Source: Pezicula radicicola (lineage: Eukaryota > Ascomycota > Leotiomycetes > Helotiales > Dermateaceae). Taken from it: a stretch of DNA of 64,000 bases. The position numbers and the translations under genes were made by a program. This document shows positions 9,885 through 22,658 of this stretch, in pieces; position 1 is the first letter of the stretch, and each line of letters begins with the position of its first letter. Below the pieces are notes generated by a model. That model had not been told where the DNA came from. It worked only from the letters and a program-made list of their open reading frames with translations, and made no database searches. The stretch lies in contig PDUO01000022.1 in the NCBI GenBank assembly GCA_003008705.1, positions 582,549 to 646,548 on the forward strand, in the 5' to 3' direction.

Positions 9885-12075
9885 ATGGCTTCGGCGCTCA
9901 AAGTTAAGAGCCATGATAAGGCGCAGTTTGATCCTCGCAGACCTTCCGTGACGTCGGTTATGCCTGAGGGTGATGTGCCCGTTGGTATGGAGGGATTGAG
10001 TGCCGATGAGAGCGCATTGGTTGCTTTGGGTTATAAGCAGGAATTTAAAAGAGAGTTCTCTTTATGGACGACCTTTTGCGTTTCGTTTGCTGTCCTGGGC
10101 CTGCTGCCCTCTTTTGCCAGTACGTTGTATTATGGTATGGGATATGCTGGGCGGGGTGGTATGGTTTGGGGTTGGTTGATCAGTTGGGTTTTTATTCAAT
10201 GCGTTGCGATGGGGATGGCTGAGTTGTGCTCGAGTATGCCGACGAGGTATGTCGATTTTTGGCTTGGTTTTGGAGGAAGGAGATGCTGACTCTGCTGTGT
10301 AGTGGTGGATTATATTATGCTTCTGCTGTGTTGGCTCCACCTGGATATGGACCCTTCGCTGCTTGGATAACTGGCTGGTCGAATTGGATATGTCAAGTTA
10401 CAGGAGCGCCCAGTGTTGACTATGCGCTCGCCGCAATGATTCTCGCAGCAGCTTCCATCACTCACCCAACTTATGTCCCGACCAATTACCAAACCTTCCT
10501 TTTGACGGTCTTCATACTCATCATCCATGCGGGTATCTCCAGCATGCCGACCCTTTGGATCGCAAGATTCAACTCATATGGTTCGACGCTAAACATTATT
10601 GCTTTGATCGTCGTTATTATCATGATTCCTGCGTCCGTTACCGGAATGGGTGTTGGTCCAAAGTTCTATCCAAGTTCTGAGGTTTGGGCGATTCAGAATG
10701 GAACGGATTGGCCTGATGGAGTTGCAGTGTAAGTTTTCCTCCTGCAACACGTTTATGTTACTCCAAGCTGACCCAGAAAAGATTAATGTAAGGATATTCC
10801 CCGAGCCAATCCGGCCGGTTAATAAGTTTTGAAACATATCTTTGGAGGTTGGGCATATGTTGAAACTCGTGAATTGTCTATTGAACTCAACCACTCACTC
10901 ACTCAAGAAGTAGTGCTAACTTAAGAAAAAGGTCGTTTATAGCTATCATTTGGACTATGTCCGGCTACGACGCGCCTTTTCACCTTTCCGAAGAATGCAG
11001 TAACGCCGCCGTAGCGTCTCCCCGAGCCATTGTCATGACCGCCGGAATTGGTGGAGTCATGGGATGGGCACTGCAACTGGTAGTAGCATACACAGTTATC
11101 GACATCGATGCTGTACTTGATTCCGACGTAGGCCAACCATGGGCTTCGTATCTGATTCAAGTCATGCCACAAAAGATCGCCTTGGCGGTTTTGGCAATCA
11201 CCATCATGTGTGCATTCTTCATGGGCCAAGGATGTATGGTTGCTGCTAGTCGAGTCACATTCGCCTACGCAAGGTGAGAACTTCTCTGATTTGGACTTTG
11301 TTGCTGTGGTGTTCGACCGATGCTGGTGGATTAGAACCCCTTTTTCCTTTCGAAGCCGTTGTGCAGAAGCTGATGTTGGAATTTAGAGATGACTGCTTCC
11401 CCGCCTCCTTCTGGATTAAGCGTGTCAATAAGCACACATACACTCCCGTCAATGCCGTCTGGTTCAACACAACCATCGGAATCTGCTTATTGTTTTTGAT
11501 CTTCGGAGGTTCCATCGCCATCGGTGCCATTTTCTCCGTTGGTGCTATTGCAGCATACGTTGCGTTTACGATTCCCATCTTCATCAAGACGTTCTTCGTG
11601 GGTGATCGTTTCCGTCGTGGACCTTGGCACTTGGGTAAATTTAGCAAGCCGATTGGGGTAATGGCTTGTGCGTTTGTTATCGTTATGATGCCTATCCTTT
11701 GTTTTCCAGCGTATAAGGATAGCGATTTGACGGCTGAGTTGATGAATTGGACAATTGTTGTGTATGGTGGACCGTAAGTTTTTTTTCTCCTTCCTCTGCC
11801 ACTTCCGAAAATTATCTTGTACAAGAATATGGGAGCTCGTTTACTGATACATGTGGAACAGAATGCTCTTCGTTATCGCATGGTGGTTCATCAGGGCCCA
11901 TAAATGGTTCAAGGGTCCAGTTATCAATGTTGAGCATCATATGCTTGGTAGAGAGGAGAATGTTGTTGAGGGTGTTGCGAAGAATGATAATTCTAGCGAT
12001 AATGAGGTTCCTGTTACTCTTTCGAAGAAGGCTGTGGCTGCTGAGGAGGCTGATATAACGACGGAGTTGAAGTAG
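9885..12075 (+). CDS. Amino-acid/GABA/choline-type permease (APC superfamily)
   Basis: Plasma-membrane importer of the fungal amino acid/choline transporter family (UGA4/HNM1-like), 578 aa. Exons are 9885-10246, 10303-10728, 10926-11273, 11387-11773 and 11862-12075. A hydrophilic N-terminus of about 55 residues leads into GYKQEFKREFSLWTTF before TM1; about twelve hydrophobic segments follow, and the C-terminal tail is acidic. Family motifs include SGGLYYASAVLAPP after the first junction, QVTGAPSVDYALA, and IWTMSGYDAPFHLSEEC in exon 3, the substrate-path region. The third acceptor is uncertain by two codons (10926 or 10932), and that intron (about 197 bp) is longer than its neighbours. GABA, choline, polyamine or another small amine are all possible substrates. 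Confidence 0.88.
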
Positions 12076-13385
12076 ATAGTTGTTGATTATGCTGTGTATA
12101 TGTTAGCGAGGAAGTTGACTTGTATTTGTTGAAAGTATAGATGAACTGTCTGTAATGATACCTTTTGTTTTGTGTGCGTATGCGTAATACATATGCTATG
12201 CATAATCTTTCTCTTTGCGAGGTGGTGGTGGATTCGTGGCTACTACTATCATAGTGATAGAGAGTCCAATTCCTGCAACGAGACAAGATACAGGTTCCAT
12301 TGTGATCGTTGAAAGGACTTCGAAGCAAGTGATTTGCGTAGAACGCGTGACAGATATATAGAGGAAACTTTGAAGGGAAGAAGAGTCGAAAAAGAGTTGT
12401 TGGGTAGAAGAAACAGTAGAAAAGAAATCAACATGAGAAGATATATCTATCTCAAGCTCGTCCCCCTCACCTTTCTATGACAGTATGACCTCAGAGTGAT
12501 CATCCAGTGTTACTTTGTACAAGTAAGTACCTGTGGAGTAACTTGAGGCATTTTTTGGTGATCTTGATCATGGCTGTACATCTTGGTTGCTCAATAATTG
12601 CCACTTGAATAGTTTTGCCGCAGTTGGAGAAAAATGAGGGAATTGATAAATGCCTCATTGCCAAGTTTTAGTATTTAGTTGATTGCGGAGTATTGGCAGC
12701 GGCTTTTGCGGACTTTTAGGTGTAGGTTGGTGGTGGGGATAGAGTTTGGGGAGGGGCTGTGTGGATGGAGTGAGGGTACGGAGTACACGTGCGTGATTTC
12801 TGGATTCTTGATGTTGTGGCTATGGTGAATTTATATTCATACCTTAGCTGGTACTTTATGCAAGAGGGAACGTGGACGATGGAAGAGGGTGGAAAGGATG
12901 GATGGATGGGTTATGCAAGTGGGTATGTAGGAATATTGTATATGCCATTGCGTGTACGGAGTAGTGGATGGGAAGAAAGGAAACTTGATCTGGTCTGATC
13001 TGATCTGATCTGCGCTTGCGATTTTCTTCAGGACTTTTGATGCTGAGCGATTTCTCTCTTCTTTCTTTCTTTCTTTCTTTGAATTTGCGGGTTGGAGAGA
13101 AAAAAGTAGAATGGCTTTGATAGAGAGAATTCTAAGATTGACTCTGTCCTTGAAGATGGCAAATAACTAGTCTCAAGGGACTGGATATATGAACTTGGCG
13201 ACGTTTTTGTAGATGGCCAAAGGTTGAAGGGTTGAAGGTTTCGCGAAGGGGACTGATGCGATGTTTTCTGACAAGGCTGACACGTGCTGACTAAGGCAAT
13301 ATTGAAGTCTAGCCAACCTCAACGACACCCCTTAGCAGATAAAGAATGCTGGCGACAGCGATCTCTCAATTAGAATTCGCCCAAA
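12076..13385. other. Intergenic with microsatellites
   Basis: A 1.3-kb gap between the permease and the phosphodiesterase gene. It holds a short run of TGATC/TGATCTGATC units around 12988-13011 and a TTCT microsatellite at about 13059-13080. The short ORFs have no support. The downstream part should carry the promoter of the next gene. Confidence 0.5.
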
Positions 13386-15750
13386 ATGCCGACTCAGTAT
13401 GCAGGGCGAGAGGGGTCCCTATTATCGCCGGCAGGTTACGACGATGATGCGTCGTCCATTCACAGCGAACGCAGCGACCAAGATACAGATAGCGAAGACG
13501 ACGAAGTAATGAAGCTTGCGCGAACCAGTGCTGATATTCGAGAGCATGATCGAACTGTTTTACTGGAGGAGGAGGAGCGGGATAAGTTGTTGGAGGAGAG
13601 TCGGAGACAGAAGGGGAGGAGGGGGAGTGCTATTGATATTTTGCCCAATCCGTTGAGGGGGTTGTTTTCAAAGAGTTATAGCCAGTTGCCTGGGGTGGGA
13701 GGGGAAAGTGCTGTTGTTGATGATGAGGGGGAGGCTGTGGGGAGTGGGAGGAGGGAACGGAGGAGGCAGAGGAGGCAGAGGAGGCAGGCTAAGAAGGAGA
13801 AATTGATGAGTGATGCTGAGGAGGGGGAGGATGGAGGGCTGATGTATGAGATGGAGGAGGGCGGATTGAAGGAGGGGAGTACAACTGGGGAAAGTAGTGA
13901 GACGGAGGGGAGTGTTGAGATTGATCGACAGGGACTTCGAGGCTTGCATAATGAGAAATCACGACGACGAAAGAAGCGACTGGGTTGGTGCTTTTTACAT
14001 CTGCTGATTGCGGTTGGGTTTTCGATAATCGTTCTCGTCGCTTGGAAACTCTCACTAAAGCGGAGGAGGGTGAAGGCAGATCAACAGTACTTAAGCAATG
14101 GGACGGCTTTGTTTGCGCCAACGACGATACTGATAAGTCTGGATGGGTTCCGAGCAGACTTTTTGACGAGAGGAATTACACCGAGACTAAATGCCTTTGT
14201 GAAGGAGGGCATTTCGCCCGTTTATATGAACCCGAGTTTCCCTTCTGTTACATTTCCGAACCATTATACCTTGGTCACTGGCCTATATCCCGAATCTCAT
14301 GGCGTGGTTGGGAATACTTTCTGGGACACAGAGATCAAGGAGGAGTTTTATTATACGAGTGTTTTGGCTATGCAGCAAAAATGGTGGGGTGGTGAGCCTC
14401 TCTGGGTCACTGCCGAGAGCCAAGGAATCAGAACGGCCATTCACATGTGGCCAGGAAGTGAAGCTCACATCATGAATATTGAGCCTACGTTCCTGGATAA
14501 GTACAATGGAAATGAGCCACTGGATAAGAAGGTTAGCAGAGTACTTGGTCTTTTGGACAGGCCTGGTAAGGAAGACACAGATGCTCTGGTCGCGGACATG
14601 AGACCTCAATTGATTGCGGCATATGTGCCTAATGTTGACGTGGCTGGTCATCTCTACGGGCCAAATAGCACAGAAATCAAGGCCGTCATCAGCAATGTCG
14701 ATACCATGCTGGATCAGCTGTTTGCTGGGTTGGAAGAGAGGAATCTTACAAATATCGTTAATGTCGTGGTCGTCTCAGATCATGGCATGGCTACGACTTC
14801 GACTGATAGACTGATCCAATTGGAAGATCTCGTTGATACGAACTTGATCGAACATACTGACGGATGGCCTCTCTATGGTCTTCGACCCAAAGACCCTGCC
14901 GATCTGCAAGGGCTGTACGATAAGTTGGCTGTTCAAGCAGCAAGCACCCCAAACTTCGAGGTTTATCTTCGAGATGTCAACATGCCGGAGCGATACCATT
15001 TCTCAAAGAATGAACGCATCGCTCCTTTATGGATTGTACCCAAGACTGGCTGGGCGATTGTCACAAAGTCGGAGTTCGACGTCGCGGATGGAAAGAGAAA
15101 AGGGACAGTATACCATCCACGAGGACTTCATGGGTACGATCATGAGCACCCCCTCATGCGAGCCATCTTTGTCGCTCGAGGTCCCGCTTTCCCGCATGAG
15201 CCGAATAGTCGGGTTGAGCCATTTCGTAAGTAACCGTCATCACTAAGCTTGCTTTATCTTTGCTGACATGCCTCAAGAAAACATCGAAGTGTATAACATC
15301 GTCTGCGATTCCCTGAATCTCAAACCGCGACCCAACAATGGCACACTCCGCCTGCCACTAAAACCAATCGGAGTCCATAGTGACGAGACTACCCCAGCTA
15401 CACCCCTCGATCCTGACCCGTCTGTTGCGTCCGCATCGCCATCCCCTTCTTCCTCAACAATTGCCGATGAAACAACCACTGGAAACGAAGGCACAAATGT
15501 GATCTCCATCTCACCCATTGAAGCAAGTTCAGCCGCAGACCCAAATGTCGTTCCTCCAACAATGGTAGGAGTCGATCCTACGGATGAGGTGAATGTTGAC
15601 CGCCCTGTTGTAGAGGACGAGAGTGAGATGACCGAGGAAGAGAAGACCTTTTGGGAGTGGTTGCAGGGGAAGCTTGATGGATGGAAGGTGTGGTTTAGTG
15701 GCGGAGAGGCTAATGATGCCGAGACAGCGACCGCGACAGCAGGTCCTTAG
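13386..15750 (+). CDS. Type I nucleotide pyrophosphatase/phosphodiesterase, membrane-anchored
   Basis: Type II membrane protein of the NPP family (yeast Npp1/Npp2-like), 770 aa, exons 13386-15225 and 15278-15750. A highly charged, Glu/Arg-rich cytosolic N-terminus of about 200 residues precedes one transmembrane segment (LHLLIAVGFSIIVLVAW, about residues 204-220). The catalytic domain then shows LISLDGFRADF (metal-binding Asp), the nucleophile Thr in FPSVTFPNHYTLVTGLYPES, NVDVAGHLYGP and VVSDHGM, all in family order. Such enzymes hydrolyse nucleotide phosphodiester bonds outside the plasma membrane and take part in phosphate scavenging. The C-terminal exon adds a Ser/Thr/Pro-rich and acidic tail. 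Intact. Confidence 0.93.
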
Positions 15751-16761
15751 ATTTGTAGGCTTATTATTTGTTTGACGATAGTAGCAAGGTGGATTTCTAT
15801 TGTTGTAAGTTAGGTATTATAGGAAGGTTTTGGAGTTTTGGAGCGTGGGAGGAGATGTGATATCATTCTTGGCATCAGTCTCTCAGAAGCGAGATAAGGA
15901 TAAACAGTTGTTGTTCATTGTACGGAAGGTACTGTACGGGCGAAAGGTACTCTGTCGCTATTTTATCTTGATTTAGCCACTTACTTTAGGCACTACTAAA
16001 CCAAAAGTGAAATTCACGGACAGGTCTAGAAACCAAAATAACCTTAGTATGAAACGTTTTTTGAGGTTGTTAAACTTTCCCCATCTTTTAGACTTGGCAG
16101 AAAGTGGGATTTGCGTACCCCCAGCTGCTGCACCCACTAAGGCCATGCACCAAGGAAACAATGGAGTCTAGCCGGCACATGATCGAGTAAAGTTCGTGAC
16201 GGGTAACTGCAGCAGAGACACATTGCTTTTGATAATTCTCATACGGCCTTATAAGGGGCACAGAGGACACAAAGCACAACAAAAAAAAAGTGTTCTTTGA
16301 AGGCAGAAGATAAATATCTATGTTGGTCTTCTCTTTGTCACACCATATGAGGCTCTTCAGACAAACTTCCGTTGATCCCTGCTTCTCCAGATTATGACTG
16401 GGGCGCTAAAGTGCTAGAGTGGATCTGCAACGCGAACCTTACAAAGTGGTCGCGTCTCCAGTTCTTCGCTTTCGTCAAGACAGAAAAAAGAAAGGGCCGG
16501 CCTGCCAACGTATTGTACGACCATTGACGTGTCCTTCCCCTACCTACTACCCTCATCCTTCCTGTAAGTGCCTAACTCACCGATCAGTAGCCTTATTTTT
16601 CTGAAGCACCGCCTACTAACGGACTGCGTAGCCTCGTCCTTGTGTCACCGAATCATCCCTATCGCCACTAGAGCCGGACATCTGCTGCCTGCGCTCCCTA
16701 CGATACCTTTTGGGCCACATACAGCTACGGCTGGGGGTGGCATTGTCGCACCTCCTTCAAA
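15751..16761. other. Intergenic, nothing recognised
   Basis: A 1-kb gap between the phosphodiesterase gene and the SNF2 gene. No credible coding region or repeat was seen; it should contain the SNF2 promoter near its right end. Confidence 0.5.
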
Positions 16762-19700
16762 ATGGAAGCTGCCAGCTTCCCCGATGAGGCTCACTCGCCC
16801 ACCAACGATATGAGCATATCTGAGCTACAAGCAGAGATCCAATTCCAGGCTGTTTTACTCCAGTCCATCGACGACTCCGTACCCAATCGAGACGACGCAG
16901 AGAAGGAGGTTGTTGCCGAGATAAAGAGGCTGAGGTTGCACTTACAAAAGCTAAAGGGTGGACCGCCCACTTCCTCTCCTGACGCAAACGCTACGACGAA
17001 CGGCATACACGCAAACATGAACTCCGCGATGGGTATCGACCACTTTGCAAGGTCTTCGAATCACTATAGAGGTAAGTCATGAAGCCGAATTTTCCCTCAC
17101 TGGCATCCGTGCTGTGCTCTGGCGCGGTTCGCTATCGCCTTCACCTCAGCTCTTTCACCATTCTCCGCGCTCTTTGGACTCTCCACAAAGCAGTCCTCAG
17201 ATGGAGCATGCACTTGGATGTGGTTCTCAGAGTTCTTTGCATATCTATTTTCTGCGCAGTTGCGTGGAGTGCACCGGAGATCAATTTGCTGTATCGTCAT
17301 TCGCCGCGAGACACCTTTTTTTGTACGTACTCTGGAACGCTCAACTAACATGTTGCCTTTTCATCAGATCCATTCGCAACAAACTCCTCTACCGCCTCTA
17401 CTCCCAACTCTGGAGCCTCTCAATACGCCGAATTAGACTCCAATCACGTCGACCTGCCAACTCGAAAGCGGACGCACAGCAAGGTGGCACCCGGTGTGCT
17501 TTCTCCCGGAATTCACAAGTCACAACGGACATCACCAAGTCCCTATGGCCAGGCCACTCCTTCTACTGGGTATGCGTATCCATTAGATTCTGATGGTTTC
17601 CTGGACCTCACGGCGTTTGTGCCCATTTCAACTTTATCCCATGTTGTCGTTTGTTTTCTCGTTGTTCCGCCTTTTTGTTTTTCATTATCACTGTGTTATT
17701 GTCCGATCTTTTTCTTGTCTTTCGCCTTAACTCTTGATGTCCACTTACTTACCTTAAATGCCTCCCTAGCAGCTCAAGTTCTCTATTTCTGCTTGCGTAT
17801 ATTTGTACTTTATATATCCCTGGATTAATGCTAACATTCATTTAGTGAGGATGATATTGATCCTGGGTTTATCGAACAACAGAAGCAAGCCGAGGAGAGA
17901 ATTAAGCGCGAGAAAATGGATGCAGAATATGCTATGAGTATCAGCCAAGCATTTACACCACAAAGCAATGTTTCGGCTTCAACTAGCAGAACTCCTTTTA
18001 CTGCATTCGATCGAATGTCAGGCGCTCGCCCACAGCCCTCAAGTTCATTGGGTGTATCTTCAGCAAGGAAGCCTATTCCCAGTTTTGGTGAAAGCTCACG
18101 TCTCATGAATAGTGTAAAGCGTGAAGATGGCAATTCTTCGCAATTGGGGTTTTCTTCATATGCTCCGCCCAACGGTTCTGCAACATTTGGGTTCGCCCCT
18201 AACTCCAGAACCTCTTCTTATGCAAACGGCACAGGCATTAAGTCTGAGGTCTCAGCTTCTAGACAGATGCCTGATGTTTACAGAGACGACTCCTCTACTA
18301 GTGGGGATTCCGATATCGAGTTCATTTCATCCTCAGCGTTCCAGGACAACGGCCGGTTTAGCTCCAGACCCGGTTCTTCGTCCAGTGTCTACGGCTCAAC
18401 TCAAGCTAGTCAGTACGGCCACGGCTATTCTCCAGAGTCCCAAAATGCTAGTGGATCAGGTCTTCAGCGCGTGAATGGACCTGCTTCGAACAGCGCGTTA
18501 CACATGGCAATGTATGGGAAAGGATCAGTTGCCCCTTGGATGAAGAAGGAGGGTGCACCCAGCCAACAACCCGGAAGTATGATGGCTAATCCATATAATC
18601 CCTATGCCACACAGCAGGGCGTTGGGCCTTCTGGTTACCCACCTGGTGTATATGATGGTATAATCCAGCATCCTGGCATAGCATCTGGGTCGATGAATGG
18701 TATGCATCCTGGCGCTTCATACGGATCATCTTACGGACCGGGATTAGGTTATCAGGTCAATGATCTCTCAAGCCCAGGAATGGGAAACGGGTATGATATG
18801 GATCTTACTCAGACCGGCATGGGTCAATCGGACAGCCTATCTAGCATTATTCGTCGCGCGAACAACGGAAATTTCGACGAGTTGGGTGAATATCTAAAAC
18901 TAGATTCGTCTCGATATGGCCAACTAGATTACATCATGAGTGATCCTCGTAAAACTGAGCAAGAGATCAAAGATCTGTTGGAAAACATTCGCCCGGATTC
19001 TGATCTTCCACCTGAGGATAGAGCGGGCACGCCGGAAGGTCTTAAATACCCCTTGGTAAGTAAATCATATATTATGTAGGGCTACAGTTCTGATCAAAAG
19101 CAGTATGAACATCAGAGACTCGCCCTGACTTGGATGAAATCTATGGAAGAAGGCACTAACAAGGGTGGGATTTTGGCTGATGATATGGGTCTTGGCAAAA
19201 CCATTAGCACTCTTGCACTTCTTCTGACCCGTCCCTCAGAGGATCGTCTACGCAAGGTGAGCGCTTTTCCCATTTGTGTTTTGCGCCTGTTCGCTATGGG
19301 TGATGGTGGTGGATTGAAAGTCTTTCTTATCAAATGCAGTTGTGCGGAAGCTCACATTAGATTTCTAGACCACCTTGATTGTTGGCCCGGTAGCCTTAAT
19401 CCGCCAATGGGTTCGAGAATTCCAGCAAAAAATCAACGTCACACATAAGCTGAGCGTTCAAATGGTGCATGGAAGTTCTGGGAAGAAGATGGGCTGGGAT
19501 GACCTCCGCAATTTCGACGTTGTCTTGACTACTTATGGAACCCTCGGGGTTGAGTACCGCCGTTGGGAGAAGTATGTTCATCAATTGAAGCTTGACAATG
19601 TCCGAGAAGCGGACGGAAATGCCTGCAAAAAGACGTACCCATTTTTCGGTCCCAAGAGCGCCTGGTATCGAGTTATTCTTGACGAAGCACAATGCATCAA

Positions 19701-21564
19701 GAACAAGAATACACAAAACGCCAAAGCAGCATGCAATTTGAAATCATTGACACGGTTTTGCCTCACAGGGACTCCAATGATGAACGGCGTAGGGGAACTG
19801 TATTCCTTGATACATTTTTTGCGTATCAAGCCTTACAACGATTATTCTCGATTCACTAGAGTAGGTTCCCCCAAATCTGTGGCTTCTGCTTTTGTTTGTC
19901 GGTGTATCCAGCTAACAAAACGCAGGACTTTGGAAGGCTTTCCAAGGGTAAGTCTAGCCACAACGAAACGGAAAGTGCCATGCGAAAGCTCCAGACTGTT
20001 CTCAAGGCAATTTTACTCCGTCGGACAAAGACTTCTCTTATTGATGGCAAGCCCATCATCACTTTGCCAACCAAGACTGAAGAGATTCAGCATGTGGTCT
20101 TCAGTGAGGACGAGCAAGGATTTTACAAAGCTCTCGAGCAAAAATCGCAACTTCAGTTCAATAAGTACATGAAGGCGGGCACCGTCATGAAGAACTATGC
20201 CAATGTACTTGTTTTACTTCTACGACTTCGCCAATGTTGCTGCCATCCCCATCTCATCCAAGATTTTGAGAAAGCTCAACCAGTTATTGGTTCATTGACT
20301 GCAGATGTTATGATTGAGCTCGCGAAATCTCTTGCCCCAGATGTTGTTGGTAGACTGTTGGCCGCTGAAGCTTTCGAGGTAAATCACCATTGAGGCCGTC
20401 AATATCTGTAGCCTTTACTAATTCGAGTAGTGCCCTGTATGCTACGACGCTGTTGACAACCCAAGCATTGTCATCCCCTGTGGCCACGACACGTGCTCAG
20501 AGTGTCTCTCCAAGATATCAGATACGGCGGATCAGAACAACATCGCGAATGGCGAGGAAGGAGCGGCAACGAAATGTCCGACTTGTCGTGGCAAGGTTGA
20601 CATAAACAAAATAATCGATTATACTGCTTTCAAGAAGGTCTATAAGCCGGACCCCGCCGCAGATAACGAAGAAGCAGACAAAAGCAAGGAGCTCAGCGAC
20701 GATGAGAGTAGTGATTCTGAGTCTGACTCAGATACAGAGAGCGAAAGTGATATGGATGAGGCTGGGAACCTCAAAGGTTTTATCGTTCGAGATGACGAAG
20801 AGGAGTCTTACGAGGAGGGAGATGAGGATGACTCCGATGACGATTCAAGCGAGCCGAAAGAGAAGTCAAAGTCTAAGAAGCATACGAAGAAAGACAAGAG
20901 CCGACGTCGAAAAGGCAAAGGAAAGGCTAAAGAACCTTCCAAGCACAAGTCTCTTGCAATGCTCAAAACAGAAGCCTCGAAATCCATAGCCGGGCGGAAG
21001 AAGTATATGAAGGCTCTCAAAAAGAACTGGGAATCCTCTGCAAAAGTCGACAAGTGCGTTGAACTCCTTAGGAAGTTTCAAGCTGATGGGCAAAAGACCA
21101 TTATCTTCAGTCAATTTGTCTCGTTGCTAGATCTCCTCTCTATCCCAATAGAACAAGAGGGATGGAAGTGTGAAAGATATGATGGGTCTATGAATGCTAA
21201 TGCTCGACACCAAGCATGTGTTGACTTTACCGACAAGCCGGATGTAAAGATTATGCTCATCTCGCTCAAGGCTGGAAATGCTGGTCTTAACCTGGTTGCT
21301 GCGTCTCGTGTTGTCATCCTGGACCCCTTCTGGAACCCGTACATCGAAATGCAGGCCGTTGACCGTGCTCATCGTATTGGTCAGCAAAGAGAGGTTGAGG
21401 TGCATCGCATCTTGATTGAGAATACTGTCGAGGATCGAATTATTGAGCTTCAAGAGCGCAAGAAAGCGCTTATTAATGCTGCACTCGATGAAGGTTCCCA
21501 GGAGTCCATTGGACGATTAGATGCACGTCAATTAGCCTTCCTTTTCGGTGTGGGCCGAATGTAA
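16762..21564 (+). CDS. SNF2-family ATPase with embedded RING finger (Uls1/Rad16-like)
   Basis: Nuclear DNA translocase and probable ubiquitin ligase, 1317 aa, in seven exons: 16762-17071, 17368-17569, 17846-19055, 19104-19256, 19369-19860, 19926-20378, 20431-21564. The N-terminal third is low-complexity (Ser, Gly, Pro). The helicase N-lobe has ILADDMGLGKT (Walker A), DEAQCIKN (Walker B, DEAH-like) and LTGTPMMN. A C3HC4 RING (CPVCYDAV...PCGHDTCSECL...CPTCRG) sits between the lobes, followed by a long acidic/Lys-rich insert. The C-lobe has IIFSQFVSLLDLL, SLKAGNAGLNL and QAVDRAHRIGQ. This order is typical of Rad5/Rad16/Uls1. I see no HIRAN domain, so Uls1 (SUMO-targeted ligase) or Rad16 is likelier than Rad5. 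Two introns of about 280-300 bp in the 5' part are unusually long. Confidence 0.92.
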
Positions 21565-22658
21565 TATGGGGATTAGAATTGCTGTACTAGAATGATGGCG
21601 TGTGTGTACGATTGTGGTGGCTTTAAGGGAAAGCCATATTGCTTCGTTTGCTTGTTGGTCTGGGAAATATACGATAGAGATATGGCTCACGCCGGAAAAC
21701 CCATATTTACTTTTCTTGCAACGATACCCCTCTAGTCTTTGGTGGCGGCGTATGGCGGCGTTTCATCAGGCTGGAGTCTGGGAAGTTCTTTGCGAGGGTT
21801 TTAATGATGCATGAATATAGGAATGGGCTAAATTTAGTGGAAATCATAGACAGAGCTTCGTTCCTTGGCTTTTCAAGAAGATAGAGAAGCGTAATACAGA
21901 TGAAAACAGAATAAGTCTACACTCTTACTATGCTTACTGTGAACTCCGAGTACTGGGTTAGTCGTAATGTGCTGGTTGAGCTTTGAGTTGAGGTGATACA
22001 TAAGATTCAGGATCAGGAGCTACACCAAAGAGAACAAACAAGCCCACGTATATCACTTCGTCACAGCTCAGAAATGTTAGTTGTAAATTCCATGGTGGCT
22101 ACTCCAGCAGTACAGTACTTATAGTGATAGTTGACTTCTAATAATGGCTTTTCCTCTTTTATGTTAGGAACTCTTACAAAGTACTTACCTTCGAACGATT
22201 ACCTGTTTTCTCTCGATATTAAAAACAAGCATCCTGCTCAAAGGAATTGGAAATTTTGTTAACCTAATTTAAATATAAATCTCTAACGAATTACGGGCTG
22301 TGAGGAACTGTGGTTTGATTAATGGATTACTGTAGATTTGAGGTAGGTTTAGAAGGGGTGGGGATTCGAGGTCGGGGTAGCTACGGATCGACGATAGTTG
22401 TGGATTTGGGTAGGGCTGGATTCGGGGGAGCTATAGATTTACAATATACTATATAATTATAAGTTGCTACTAAGTACTCGGTGTTGAAGTTTATTACGAG
22501 CATATAAACAGCCAGATAATGTTTCTAGATAAATATTGCTTTTGAGTGCAATTTTCGAATTCCATTTTTATGTACAAGTACAGAGCAGCCAACTTAACAA
22601 ACCCAAAGATTGTAAATGAAATCAGATTGACCTAGCGAACATCCATAGCCTTGACTTC
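21565..22658. other. Convergent intergenic region, nothing recognised
   Basis: Lies between the 3' ends of the SNF2 gene and the minus-strand P450. No gene was found. Around 22310-22440 there is a G-rich stretch of loosely repeated gg-t-a units, possibly degraded repeat. Confidence 0.45.

Noticed and set aside
13460..14121. Low-complexity minus-strand ORFs under the phosphodiesterase gene
   Set aside because: Antisense shadows of the Glu/Arg-rich coding sequence.
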